Shown here: in pieces, positions 8,394 through 16,071 of the stretch
Position numbering within the stretch: position 1 is the first letter of the stretch
Layout of the letters: each line of letters starts with the position of its first letter
DNA from: a virus
Virus record (IMG/VR): IMGVR_UViG_3300046780_000312
Coordinates: 1-45,217 of that record
DNA length: 45,217 bases
Reading direction: 5' to 3' (one strand)
Position numbers and translations under genes: made by a program
Notes under the pieces: generated by a model
The model's input: only the letters and a program-made list of their open reading frames with translations
What the model was told of the DNA's origin: nothing
Database searches by the model: none

Positions 8394-9136
8394 GGGACGG
8401 GACCAAGGATGCGTGGCTGATCGCCGCCCTCGTTCTCGGGCTGCTGGCGACCTGCGCCGTCGCCAACGCGCAAGACCTGACCCCCAACCTCGTCGGCGGG
8501 CAGTATCACACGACGCCGCCGACCGCGACGAACGGCCAGCTTATCGGCATTCAGGTCGATAACCGTGGCGTTGTGCAGACCAGCGCCACCGTTGCGGCTG
8601 GGACGGCCATCATCGGCAAGGTCGGCATCGACCAAACGACGCCGGGGACGACGGACAGCGTTACAGTCAAGAGCGCAGCCTTTACATCGCCCGCGACCGT
8701 TACCCGCCCGGCCAACCAAACGCCCTATACTGGCGGCGATGTGGTGGGCGGCGCTATCACGTTTGCGTCGGCCGGGCCAACCGCTGGCGGCAATCTGATA
8801 ATCACCAGCGCCGAGCTTGAGCTTGACGTTACCGCCATCCCAGCCGGGATGACGAGTTTCAACCTCTACCTTTACAACGTCACCCCGCCAAGCGCGACCG
8901 CCGACAATTCGCCATTCGATCTCGCCGTTGGGGATCGGGCGTCGTTCATCGGTAAGATCGCGATGGGCTCGCCGGTTGACGAGGGCTCGACCTTGTATAG
9001 CCGCGTCGATCAGGTGCAGGCGCACATACTAGCCGCGAGCGGCTCGGTGTTTGGCTACCTCGTGACGGTGGGCGGGTATACCCCGGCAGCTAATTCCGAG
9101 GTTTACAAGGTCACGCTGCATGCCATCGCTCCCTAG
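8390..9136 (+). CDS. Fibre-cluster protein with N-terminal signal/anchor
   Basis: This is a 248-residue protein with an ATGA overlap to the DUF6496 gene. Residues 10-27 form a hydrophobic segment ending in AVANA, consistent with signal-peptide cleavage before QDLTPNL. The mature part is Thr/Ala-rich beta structure, with YHTTPPTATNGQLIGIQVDN near its start, a pattern I associate with phage decoration and fibre proteins. No catalytic motif is visible. It overlaps the next gene by 17 bases. Confidence 0.6.
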   Translation: MRDGTKDAWLIAALVLGLLATCAVANAQDLTPNLVGGQYHTTPPTATNGQLIGIQVDNRGVVQTSATVAAGTAIIGKVGIDQTTPGTTDSVTVKSAAFTSPATVTRPANQTPYTGGDVVGGAITFASAGPTAGGNLIITSAELELDVTAIPAGMTSFNLYLYNVTPPSATADNSPFDLAVGDRASFIGKIAMGSPVDEGSTLYSRVDQVQAHILAASGSVFGYLVTVGGYTPAANSEVYKVTLHAIAP

Positions 9137-10217
9137 GCTGCTGTGCCTCGCGGTCGCGGCGCTACTGCTTGCCGGCGATGCCTACGCTTACTCATCGACG
9201 ATGAGCGTCATTGGCGCATCGCGCGTGCTGCGTGGGGGCGAGGTTAAGGCGACCATAGACCAGGATTTCCAGAGGGCTCAATACTGGCAAGGCAGATACA
9301 GAAACGACGGAGAGGCCATTACTGTAACGCGAGCATCGGCCGCGACCAATCTTGTACCGACATCGCCATCCGGCTTTGCCTTTACGACGTATGCCAACAA
9401 CAACACCGCTCGGATAACCCCTGGCTTGGGCCTTCTGCTTGAGGAGGCGCGAACCAATCAACTGCTTAACTCCACGGCTCCGGTCACGCAGACGACGGGC
9501 GCTCTAGCCGCGACGGCGCAAATTCTTTGGGTAAATGGTTCTGGGTCGGCTGCGCTGTCGAACGGCACCGCGACGGGATGTACGGGGACCGCATCGCAAG
9601 GATCTCCAGTCACCTTCACTCCGACCGCCGGAACTTGCACGGTCACGAAGACGGGTTCGCTTAATGCCTTTCAGCTTGAGGCTGGAACATACGGCACATC
9701 GCTGATTGTGACGGCGGGTGCAACCGCGACCCGCGCCGCGGAGACTATAACCGTAACTTCCTTCCCCGTTCTCGGTGCAACTTACTCAATGTTTGCCAGG
9801 GGCGCACCATTCGCGCCCATCAATAATGCTGCGATCAACGAGTATGTGCTGTCTATCGACGACGCAACGAACAACAACCGGGCCTCGATGTATCGCGACG
9901 GGACAACGGCTGGGCCGGGGTTCATCGTTACTTCTGGCGGCGTTTCTGCAACTCAGCCAGCGCCAACGGGGACTTGGGCGCAAAACGCGAGCGGCAAGGT
10001 CGCCTTCGCGGTGGCGGCAAACGATTTGGCCGCAACATTTAATGCCTCTGCCATTTCCGCGGTCGGAACGGCAACGATGCCCGTGACGCCCACTACCGTC
10101 CGTCTTGGACAGCAGCCAAACGGCATTCGCTGGTGGGGTGGCTACATCGAGCGTATCGCGCTGTGGCCCACGACGCGGGTTCCAAATGGCGATCTCCAGA
10201 GGATCGCCGCGCCATGA
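9120..10217 (+). CDS. Tail fibre-like protein with head-spike-fibre-type domain and signal peptide
   Basis: This is a 365-residue protein. Residues 1-23 (RLLCLAVAALLLAGDAYA) look like a signal peptide. The middle part (LLLEEARTNQLLNST, then CTVTKTGSLNAFQLEAG, then TRAAETITV) matches phage fibre proteins with a head-spike-fibre domain followed by a concanavalin-like lectin fold. A sugar-binding adhesin role is inferred. It overlaps the upstream gene by 17 bases. Confidence 0.65.
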   Translation: MPSLPRLLCLAVAALLLAGDAYAYSSTMSVIGASRVLRGGEVKATIDQDFQRAQYWQGRYRNDGEAITVTRASAATNLVPTSPSGFAFTTYANNNTARITPGLGLLLEEARTNQLLNSTAPVTQTTGALAATAQILWVNGSGSAALSNGTATGCTGTASQGSPVTFTPTAGTCTVTKTGSLNAFQLEAGTYGTSLIVTAGATATRAAETITVTSFPVLGATYSMFARGAPFAPINNAAINEYVLSIDDATNNNRASMYRDGTTAGPGFIVTSGGVSATQPAPTGTWAQNASGKVAFAVAANDLAATFNASAISAVGTATMPVTPTTVRLGQQPNGIRWWGGYIERIALWPTTRVPNGDLQRIAAP

Positions 10218-10273
10218 CCCAGAAAATCAACGCGGCAGGTCTGGGCAAGCGGGACGAGGGGGTGGAACAGTGA
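10214..10273 (+). CDS. Possible 19-residue coupling peptide
   Basis: This short frame starts with ATGA overlapping the fibre-gene stop and ends with GTGA overlapping the endolysin start, so translating ribosomes could pass through it. It encodes MTQKINAAGLGKRDEGVEQ. It may be a translational coupler and not a functional peptide, or chance. Confidence 0.25.
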   Translation: MTQKINAAGLGKRDEGVEQ

Positions 10274-11052
10274 AGACAGGATTCGACTGTTTCGGCCCGG
10301 TGTCCGCTGCGACGCTGGGTCGGGCCGTGACGCACGGCTACTCGTTCGTCGCCCGGTATTATGGCTCGCCGGGAAGCAGCAAGCTCCTGCTGCCGGATGA
10401 AGCCCGGCGGATTACCGATGCGGGCTTGCGCATATTCTCGGTGTTCGAGCGCACGTCGGGGCGACCGTTGGAAGGCGGCCCCGCGGGGCAGGCCGATGCA
10501 ACGCTCGCGAAAACTCAGGCTCACGCGGCAGGCCAGACCCAAGGGTCGGTGATCTGTTTCGCCGTTGACCAAGACATCGACGTGAGCAAGCCGGCCATCC
10601 AGAGCGCGCTCTACGGCTACTTTGACGCAGTGAAAACCTCCTTGGCCGGCAAATATTTTGTCGCCGGATACGGCGGCGGCGATGTCCTCGACTACCTGCT
10701 GACCCACGACTTGATAACGGTCGCGTGGCTTGCCGGCGCGATGGGGTGGCGCGGGTCGCGGGCGTTTGACGCAGCGAAGCGCTGGCACCTGAAGCAGGGT
10801 GCGACGGTGAATGGCGGCGATCTCGGGATTGAGTATGACCCGAACGTCGCAGTGGACCTGGACACCATCGGCGCGTGGTGGTTGCTGGATGCTGGGCCAG
10901 TTAAGCCTCCCGCGCCGCCGCCCGTCGATGTCGAGAACGCGATCAGGTCGTTGCAGGCCGTCCTGCTGGCGGCCGGGCTCTACCACGGCACCGTTGACGG
11001 CGATCCCGGCCCGCTGACCATCGCCGCATTGCGGGCGTGGCGGGCGTCGTGA
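10270..11052 (+). CDS. Endolysin candidate: DUF1906 / Rv2525c-like glycoside hydrolase-like protein
   Basis: This is a 260-residue protein. Residues 3-205 match the DUF1906 TIM-barrel family (KTGFDCFGPVSA at the start, SFVARYYG, ITDAGLRIFSVFE, SVICFAVDQDID, YFVAGYGGG), used as the catalytic domain of many phage endolysins. The C-terminal 45 residues (AIRSLQAVLLAAGLYHGTVDG, then LTIAALRAW) look like a peptidoglycan-binding domain. It has no signal peptide, so a holin would be needed. GTG at 10270 is preferred: GAGGGGGTGG precedes it and the family starts here. It heads the lysis cassette. Confidence 0.7.
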   Translation: MKTGFDCFGPVSAATLGRAVTHGYSFVARYYGSPGSSKLLLPDEARRITDAGLRIFSVFERTSGRPLEGGPAGQADATLAKTQAHAAGQTQGSVICFAVDQDIDVSKPAIQSALYGYFDAVKTSLAGKYFVAGYGGGDVLDYLLTHDLITVAWLAGAMGWRGSRAFDAAKRWHLKQGATVNGGDLGIEYDPNVAVDLDTIGAWWLLDAGPVKPPAPPPVDVENAIRSLQAVLLAAGLYHGTVDGDPGPLTIAALRAWRAS

Positions 11053-11074
11053 CTGCGACCGAGGAGCCTGGGCG

Positions 11075-11368
11075 GTGGCTAGTGATGGCGCTCCGTCGCG
11101 GTGGCCCATCCGATGGGAGGTTCTCACGACGCTGGGTGTTGTCGTTGCGCAGGTGATTGGCGTCTCGGTCTGGCTTGGAACCGAGCATGCCGAGCAGACC
11201 GCCCTTGAGGCCCGGGTTACCCGCAACGAGCGAGACATGTCAGCCCGCCTCACGCGCCTAGAGGACGATCAGCACGCCTCGCTTCGCGATCTCGCCCAAG
11301 CGATGGAGAAGGTCAGTGGCAAGCTCGAGGATCTTCGCGTTCTTGTTGCTGAGCGTTTGCGTAAGTAA
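11075..11368 (+). CDS. Rz-like inner-membrane spanin
   Basis: This is a 97-residue protein with one N-terminal membrane helix (about residues 16-34) followed by a charged, heptad-like helix to the end. That is the layout of an i-spanin: cytoplasmic N-terminus, periplasmic coiled coil. The start is GTG at 11075 with GAGGAG 8 bases upstream. A proline-rich lipoprotein gene begins inside its 3' end in another frame, the classical Rz/Rz1 arrangement. It lies directly after the endolysin. Confidence 0.7.
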   Translation: MASDGAPSRWPIRWEVLTTLGVVVAQVIGVSVWLGTEHAEQTALEARVTRNERDMSARLTRLEDDQHASLRDLAQAMEKVSGKLEDLRVLVAERLRK

Positions 11369-11564
11369 CATGGCGGCATGTCAATCGATGCCCTCGATGT
11401 TCTACGACGCCCCGCCGCCCGCTCGGCAGACATATGCGTCCCCGCCGCCAAAGCCGCCGGTCAAGAAGCCGGCGCCCCCGGCCACCAAGAAGGCAATCGA
11501 GAAGGCAATCGACGAAATACAGTCCGAGGTTCGCGCGGTTCGCGATCAAGCCGGGGGGCAGTGA
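11316..11564 (+). CDS. Rz1-like outer-membrane lipoprotein spanin
   Basis: This is an 82-residue protein starting 53 bases before the end of the i-spanin gene, in a different frame. Residues 1-22 form a lipoprotein signal ending in the lipobox-like MAAC. The mature part is very proline-rich (YDAPPPARQT, SPPPKPPVKKPAPP) and then helical. The overlap, lipobox and Pro-rich linker together identify an o-spanin. It would join the i-spanin across the periplasm and disrupt the outer membrane at lysis, implying a Gram-negative host. Confidence 0.7.
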   Translation: MASSRIFAFLLLSVCVSNMAACQSMPSMFYDAPPPARQTYASPPPKPPVKKPAPPATKKAIEKAIDEIQSEVRAVRDQAGGQ

Positions 11565-11568
11565 CCTG

Positions 11569-11721
11569 ATGGACATCCTCCTTATCATCATCATCGTTTT
11601 GCTGGTTGGGGGAAGCGGATGGGGCTATACCCGGTGGGGCTATAACGGCGGCTTCGGGATCGCCGGCCTGCTGCTCGTCGTGTTGATCCTGTACCTGCTG
11701 CTCGGGCGAGGCCGGTTTTGA
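11569..11721 (+). CDS. Small two-helix membrane protein (DUF3309-like), holin candidate
   Basis: This is a 50-residue, almost entirely hydrophobic protein with two membrane helices (about residues 2-14 and 28-46) split by a Gly/Trp/Tyr-rich turn (GYTRWGYNGGFG). This resembles the DUF3309 small membrane family. Its position between the spanins and another membrane gene makes it a holin or lysis-accessory candidate. Confidence 0.6.
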   Translation: MDILLIIIIVLLVGGSGWGYTRWGYNGGFGIAGLLLVVLILYLLLGRGRF

Positions 11722-12011
11722 TTTTCCGATCCACCAACCGCCGCTTCGACGAGATCGAGTACCTTCTGCATCAGCTTCTAAGGCAAGGGAACCAGATCAT
11801 GGCCACTCTCCAAGACGTCCAGCAGGCAGTAACGGACGAGAAGACCGTCGAGGACTCGGTGCTGGCGCTGCTCACCCAGGTCGAGCAGATGCTTAAAGAC
11901 GCCATCGCGGCAAACGACCCGGCCGCGATGCAGGCGATCGTCGATCAGATCACGGCCAACAAGCAGACGATGGCTGACGCGGTTGCGGCAAACACCCCGA
12001 CCAAGCCCTGA
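11718..12011 (+). CDS. Hypothetical coiled-coil protein in the lysis cassette
   Basis: This is a 97-residue helical protein read from a TTG that overlaps the previous stop (TTGA). The central part ATLQDVQQAVTDEKTVEDSV is typical of small phage coiled-coil proteins encoded near lysis genes. An alternative start is ATG 11799, with AAGGGA 8 bases upstream, giving 70 residues; the two cannot be separated by eye. The function is unknown. Confidence 0.55.
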   Translation: MIFRSTNRRFDEIEYLLHQLLRQGNQIMATLQDVQQAVTDEKTVEDSVLALLTQVEQMLKDAIAANDPAAMQAIVDQITANKQTMADAVAANTPTKP

Positions 12012-12012
12012 G

Positions 12013-12444
12013 ATGAGCGACCAGCCACCGCCCGCCCAGATCACCTACACGACCAACCCGCTGCTCTCGCCGGCGGTGCTGGGGGCGCTGGTCACATTGA
12101 TCGCCAGCATCGCATCGGGCTTTGGCGTCAAAGTGCTGAACGATCCGGCCTTGCAGCAGCAGCTTATCGTGGTCCTGGGCATCGTCGGAACCGGCCTCGC
12201 GCATTGGGCGTGGCCGCATAACGACGGCAAGATGAGCCTCTCTGCCCCGCTCTCGACCCCCGCGCCGCAAGATGTGCCGGCGGGGGCGAGCGTCATCAAC
12301 GTGCCCGCCCCGGTCGATAAGATGCAGGTGGCCGACGTGCAGCCGCTGCCGAGCGGGACGCACGTTGTCGAGGTGGTTGATCCGGCCCCCGTGGGGGCGA
12401 CGGCTCCCTCGGCCCCGACCGTCGTCATCACCCCGGCCGGCTAA
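12013..12444 (+). CDS. Holin candidate with two membrane helices and a long soluble tail
   Basis: This is a 143-residue protein. Two hydrophobic helices (about residues 17-40 and 48-67, the second ending GLAHWAWPHND) form a hairpin like class II holins. Residues 70-143 are a Pro/Ala/Val-rich tail, longer than usual for a holin. It starts 2 bases after the previous stop and shares one base with the next gene. It is the best holin candidate here, together with the 50-residue protein at 11569. Confidence 0.55.
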   Translation: MSDQPPPAQITYTTNPLLSPAVLGALVTLIASIASGFGVKVLNDPALQQQLIVVLGIVGTGLAHWAWPHNDGKMSLSAPLSTPAPQDVPAGASVINVPAPVDKMQVADVQPLPSGTHVVEVVDPAPVGATAPSAPTVVITPAG

Positions 12445-15278
12445 TGCTCCGGCGCATCCTCGCGGTCCTGGGGCTGCTGGCGGCGACCTTTGCCGCGCAC
12501 GCCGACAGCGTGCATTTCCTGCAAGACATCCACGGGCCGCAAGACCCCTCGCAGTTTATCGCCCGCGAGAACACGCTGCGGCGAGAGATCAACTCCAACT
12601 TCATGCTTGGCGACGGGGGCAATCCGAGCCTGCCAAGCGCCCGCCTCAACCTTGGGGTCGGCATTCCGATTTCGGTGATTGACTTCGGCGCGCAGCACGA
12701 CGCGAAAACCTACGCTGATGGCGTCATCACCGCAGGCACCCCGGACCTTCACTCTGCCAGTGCCAATTTCACGGTTCAGGACGAGAAGAAGATCGTCCAG
12801 ATCGACGGCGCCGGTATGGGCGGGGTGACGGGGGCGCCGTTCAGCACGACGATCCTGACCTTCGTTGACGCCCACCACGTCATCCTGGCGGCGAACGCCC
12901 CTGCCACCACCCCGCTCTCCTACTTCGCGGCCGCCTCGGTGGCGACAACCGGGACCGCAGGCAGCTATGTCCCCGGCGAGACGGTCACGATAACCGGCGG
13001 CACATCGACGGTGCAGGCTGTCGGCAAAGTGCAGGACACGAAGGTCAGGACGGCGGCGATCAATGCGGCGGGGACGCTGGGCACGGACGGGGCTTGCGTT
13101 CTCCAGGGGACAACCGGCGTCGGCACCTACTTCGTTATCAATGCCACGATTGCTGGCGGCGCGATCTCGGCGCTGGGCAGCTTTACTGGCGTGCCCGGCG
13201 CTGGGCACTACCTCACGAACCCGACCTCGCTCGCAGCGGAGCCGATAACGAATGCGACGGGATATAACTGCGCTCCGACCGGAGCCACGCTGACCCTGAC
13301 GATGGGTGCCGAGGTCGTCAGCGTCCAGACCGCCGGCAGCTACTCGGTCGTGCCGGCCAATAGCGCCGCGACGGGGGCGGGGAGTATCTCCGGGGCTACC
13401 GGATTGACCCTGGATATTTCATGGAATGCCTCGGGCAGCTTCGTCTACGGCACCGACGATGCTCCCGCGCTGACCGCCGCAATCAACAAGCTGGCGTTCA
13501 ATTATGCGGCAGGTATTCTGTCCTATGTCTACGCTCCAGCCGGGGCGTACCTGATAAACGGCCCGGAACTGCCCACAATGCGCACTGGCGGGGGCATTAT
13601 CGGCGAGGGAACGGGGCGCACATATTTTATCTTCGGCTCGGATTATGTCGGCGACTTGTTTTCCTGGTCCGAGGCGTGGTGGGGCGCCAATGGAATCAAT
13701 GTTTCCCCCATTAACGGCCCCGTGGATGCCGTTACTCTGAATGCGGCGGGACCAAAAGCAATCGGGTTTTCGGTCACGGGAAACCGCAGGGCGGCAGGAC
13801 AGCAGAATGCCCTGATGTTTTACGACCGCAACGACGCGGTTCTGATAAATGACATTGATGTACTCTTCACCAACGGGCGATGCATCGGCGTCGGCACTAC
13901 CAAGTTTACGACCAAGGCCGACCAGAGAGAGTCGCGCTGGAGCAAGATACGGTGCTACGACAACGGACAGACAGGCGTGCCGACAGTTGAAATTTCCTCT
14001 AACGGTGCTGGTGCGGACGGTGCGGACGAGATATCCATCGACGACCTCGACATCTACGCGCCGTACGACAAGGGCGTGTGGGTCCACAACGTGGACGCCA
14101 GCGGTGTGCGGAACATCCGGTTCGGGCGTTTGCGCATCGAGGGACTGCAATGGAATGCCGCCAATGTGGCCGCCGACCTTCTGGTGGTTGGCGATCCGGT
14201 AAACACCGGGAGCATCCACGACATCTACTTTGAGAATGTCGAGATCATCGACCCGTACACCGGGCAGTATGGGTTGACCATAACCGGCCCATCGGCCGCA
14301 GCGCAGCCATATCAGATCCAGTTTACCGGGGCCTTCGGCGGCGGCATCCCGCTTGGCGGCGGGGTCAACGTCGTGGCCGGGCGCCTGCTTTACATAAACA
14401 TCCTGGGCATGTTTTCCTGGGGGGTCAACATCAAGCAGGCGGCGGCGCCGGAGGTTGGGGTGCCGTTTTTCCTGAACGGTTACGGTGCCGAGCAGAACTG
14501 GACATACAGCACGGCATTCCCTCGCTCGCTGGTGTCCAATCTGCATCGTGGTGGGCAACCCGGCCCCAATGCTTATATTTCTTCATCATTGCCCGACACT
14601 ACTGTGCTTGGGGGGAATGACCGCGGTGTCTCGTCGGTCGATCTCCAGACCGCTCGTATTCATGCCTCAGAAGTGGCAAGCGGTTCAATGTCCGTAATCG
14701 GCGGCGGGACGCAAAATAGTGCATCCGCTTTGCAAGCGACGATTTCGGGGGGATTTGCCAATCTGCTCACTGGGGTTCAAACGGCCATCCCTGGTGGGGT
14801 TAAGGGTTGGGACTATGGGCTCACTGGCGGCTTGTTCTACAGCAGTAACTGCCTGCATCAGGGCCGGAAGGGGTCGTGTCAGGCAAGTATCCTGGTGCTT
14901 GGCGCTGAGACGACTAGCGTTACTCCAAAACAAATGACATCGAATTTGTTGGCGGCAGATAGCACGAACTGCGTGAATATCCCAACGGCGAGTTCGTGGA
15001 ACGTGAAATTGCAGATTGTGGCGCGGAATACAAATAGTACGAATATAGCGTCGTGGCGCTCGATCAGCGGCCTGCTCTACCGAGAGGGGGCTAACGCCTT
15101 CTACGTTGGGCAGGCTACTGGCGCCACGACGCCCGACGATGCGCTTGGCACGGGATCTACGGCGACAATTCAGCTTTCAGCCGACACAACGAACCAGTGC
15201 CTGAATGTGTCGTGGACAGCGCCTAATACCGATGCGTGGAACGTGACGGCGCGGGTGGACATGGTGTCGGTGCAGTAG
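12444..15278 (+). CDS. Tail spike, beta-helix type, with signal peptide
   Basis: This is a 944-residue protein. Residues 1-20 form a signal peptide (LRRILAVLGLLAATFAAHA), followed by the docking segment HGPQDPSQF, NTLRREINSNF. A pectin-lyase-like beta helix begins with VIDFGAQHDAK (about residue 79) but is interrupted by about 250 Gly/Thr/Ala-rich residues before resuming at GTDDAPALTAAIN. The beta helix runs to about residue 720. The C-terminal part has head-like repeats (SVIGGGTQNSASALQATISG) and a terminal beta-sandwich similar to receptor-binding tips. It probably binds or degrades surface polysaccharide. Confidence 0.65.
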   Translation: MLRRILAVLGLLAATFAAHADSVHFLQDIHGPQDPSQFIARENTLRREINSNFMLGDGGNPSLPSARLNLGVGIPISVIDFGAQHDAKTYADGVITAGTPDLHSASANFTVQDEKKIVQIDGAGMGGVTGAPFSTTILTFVDAHHVILAANAPATTPLSYFAAASVATTGTAGSYVPGETVTITGGTSTVQAVGKVQDTKVRTAAINAAGTLGTDGACVLQGTTGVGTYFVINATIAGGAISALGSFTGVPGAGHYLTNPTSLAAEPITNATGYNCAPTGATLTLTMGAEVVSVQTAGSYSVVPANSAATGAGSISGATGLTLDISWNASGSFVYGTDDAPALTAAINKLAFNYAAGILSYVYAPAGAYLINGPELPTMRTGGGIIGEGTGRTYFIFGSDYVGDLFSWSEAWWGANGINVSPINGPVDAVTLNAAGPKAIGFSVTGNRRAAGQQNALMFYDRNDAVLINDIDVLFTNGRCIGVGTTKFTTKADQRESRWSKIRCYDNGQTGVPTVEISSNGAGADGADEISIDDLDIYAPYDKGVWVHNVDASGVRNIRFGRLRIEGLQWNAANVAADLLVVGDPVNTGSIHDIYFENVEIIDPYTGQYGLTITGPSAAAQPYQIQFTGAFGGGIPLGGGVNVVAGRLLYINILGMFSWGVNIKQAAAPEVGVPFFLNGYGAEQNWTYSTAFPRSLVSNLHRGGQPGPNAYISSSLPDTTVLGGNDRGVSSVDLQTARIHASEVASGSMSVIGGGTQNSASALQATISGGFANLLTGVQTAIPGGVKGWDYGLTGGLFYSSNCLHQGRKGSCQASILVLGAETTSVTPKQMTSNLLAADSTNCVNIPTASSWNVKLQIVARNTNSTNIASWRSISGLLYREGANAFYVGQATGATTPDDALGTGSTATIQLSADTTNQCLNVSWTAPNTDAWNVTARVDMVSVQ

Positions 15279-15281
15279 GCG

Positions 15282-15749
15282 GTGAAGACCAAGTACGGCT
15301 GGGAGCCCCTGCGAGCGGTCCTAGCCGAGCCGAACGCGGCCGACATGATCCGGGCCTATGTCGAGGAGCTTAGCCCCCTGCGCGGCGTCCTGCCGGTCAA
15401 GCCGGATTGGGACCGGCTGGCGAGGATGGAGGCCGAGGGTGCCTATCGCCTGTGGGCCGCGCGGGTGGACGGCACGCTCGCCGGCTTCATCTCGTTCTTC
15501 ATCGGGCCGCACCACAACTACGCCGACACGCTCAGCGCGTTGGATGGCGGTCACTATCTTAGCCCGACCTACCGGGACACGCCGGGGCATGTCGGGCTGC
15601 GGATGTGGAAGACCGCCGAAGTCGCGCTGCGGGAGCTTGGCGTGGGCTATGTGATGGCCCATGACGGCCAGCGGTCGCTGCTGCCCTTTTTCCTGCATTT
15701 GGGCTATCATCCGCGCGCGACCCTATATTGGAAGCTGCTTGATGGCTGA
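15282..15749 (+). CDS. GNAT-family N-acetyltransferase-like protein
   Basis: This is a 155-residue protein with a GNAT-like fold pattern: YRLWAARVDGTLAGFISFFI for the central strands, GHVGLRMWKTAEVALRELGV for the helix after the acetyl-CoA site, and LPFFLHLGYHPRATLYWKLL at the end. The usual Q/R-x-x-G-x-G/A pyrophosphate loop is not obvious, so activity is uncertain. GNAT-like proteins often sit beside internal virion genes in podoviruses. The substrate is unknown. GTG start. Confidence 0.6.
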   Translation: MKTKYGWEPLRAVLAEPNAADMIRAYVEELSPLRGVLPVKPDWDRLARMEAEGAYRLWAARVDGTLAGFISFFIGPHHNYADTLSALDGGHYLSPTYRDTPGHVGLRMWKTAEVALRELGVGYVMAHDGQRSLLPFFLHLGYHPRATLYWKLLDG

Positions 15750-16071
15750 TCTGTTCGACAATCCGCTGTCGCCTGCCGAGGTCGCAATGCTGCCCGACAA
15801 GATGATCCGGCGGTATTGGGCGGCCGAGATCAGCGATGGCGTGGTGGGTCTGTCCGCACTCGACAGGACCGACGTGCGGCGCGAGTGTCGTTCCCGGCTG
15901 GCGTGGGCGCGCGATCTATCGCCGGGGCAAGAGGCCCGCTACGTCGGCATCTCCTCGGCGCTTCTCGGCAAGCGAGTCGCGGTAGAGGCAGTGGGCGACG
16001 GCATCTCGATCGGCGTTTCGGGGTTTACCGACCGCTTTCTCGTCGATCGGTCCGAGTTGGAGGCGATCTGA
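15742..16071 (+). CDS. Hypothetical protein of the internal-virion operon
   Basis: This is a 109-residue protein whose ATG overlaps the GNAT gene by 8 bases. The N-terminal half is helical (LSPAEVAMLPDKMIRRYW) and the C-terminal half is beta-rich (KRVAVEAVGDGISIGVSGF). I do not recognise the family. Overlap on both sides suggests coordinated expression with the ejection proteins. Confidence 0.6.
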   Translation: MADLFDNPLSPAEVAMLPDKMIRRYWAAEISDGVVGLSALDRTDVRRECRSRLAWARDLSPGQEARYVGISSALLGKRVAVEAVGDGISIGVSGFTDRFLVDRSELEAI

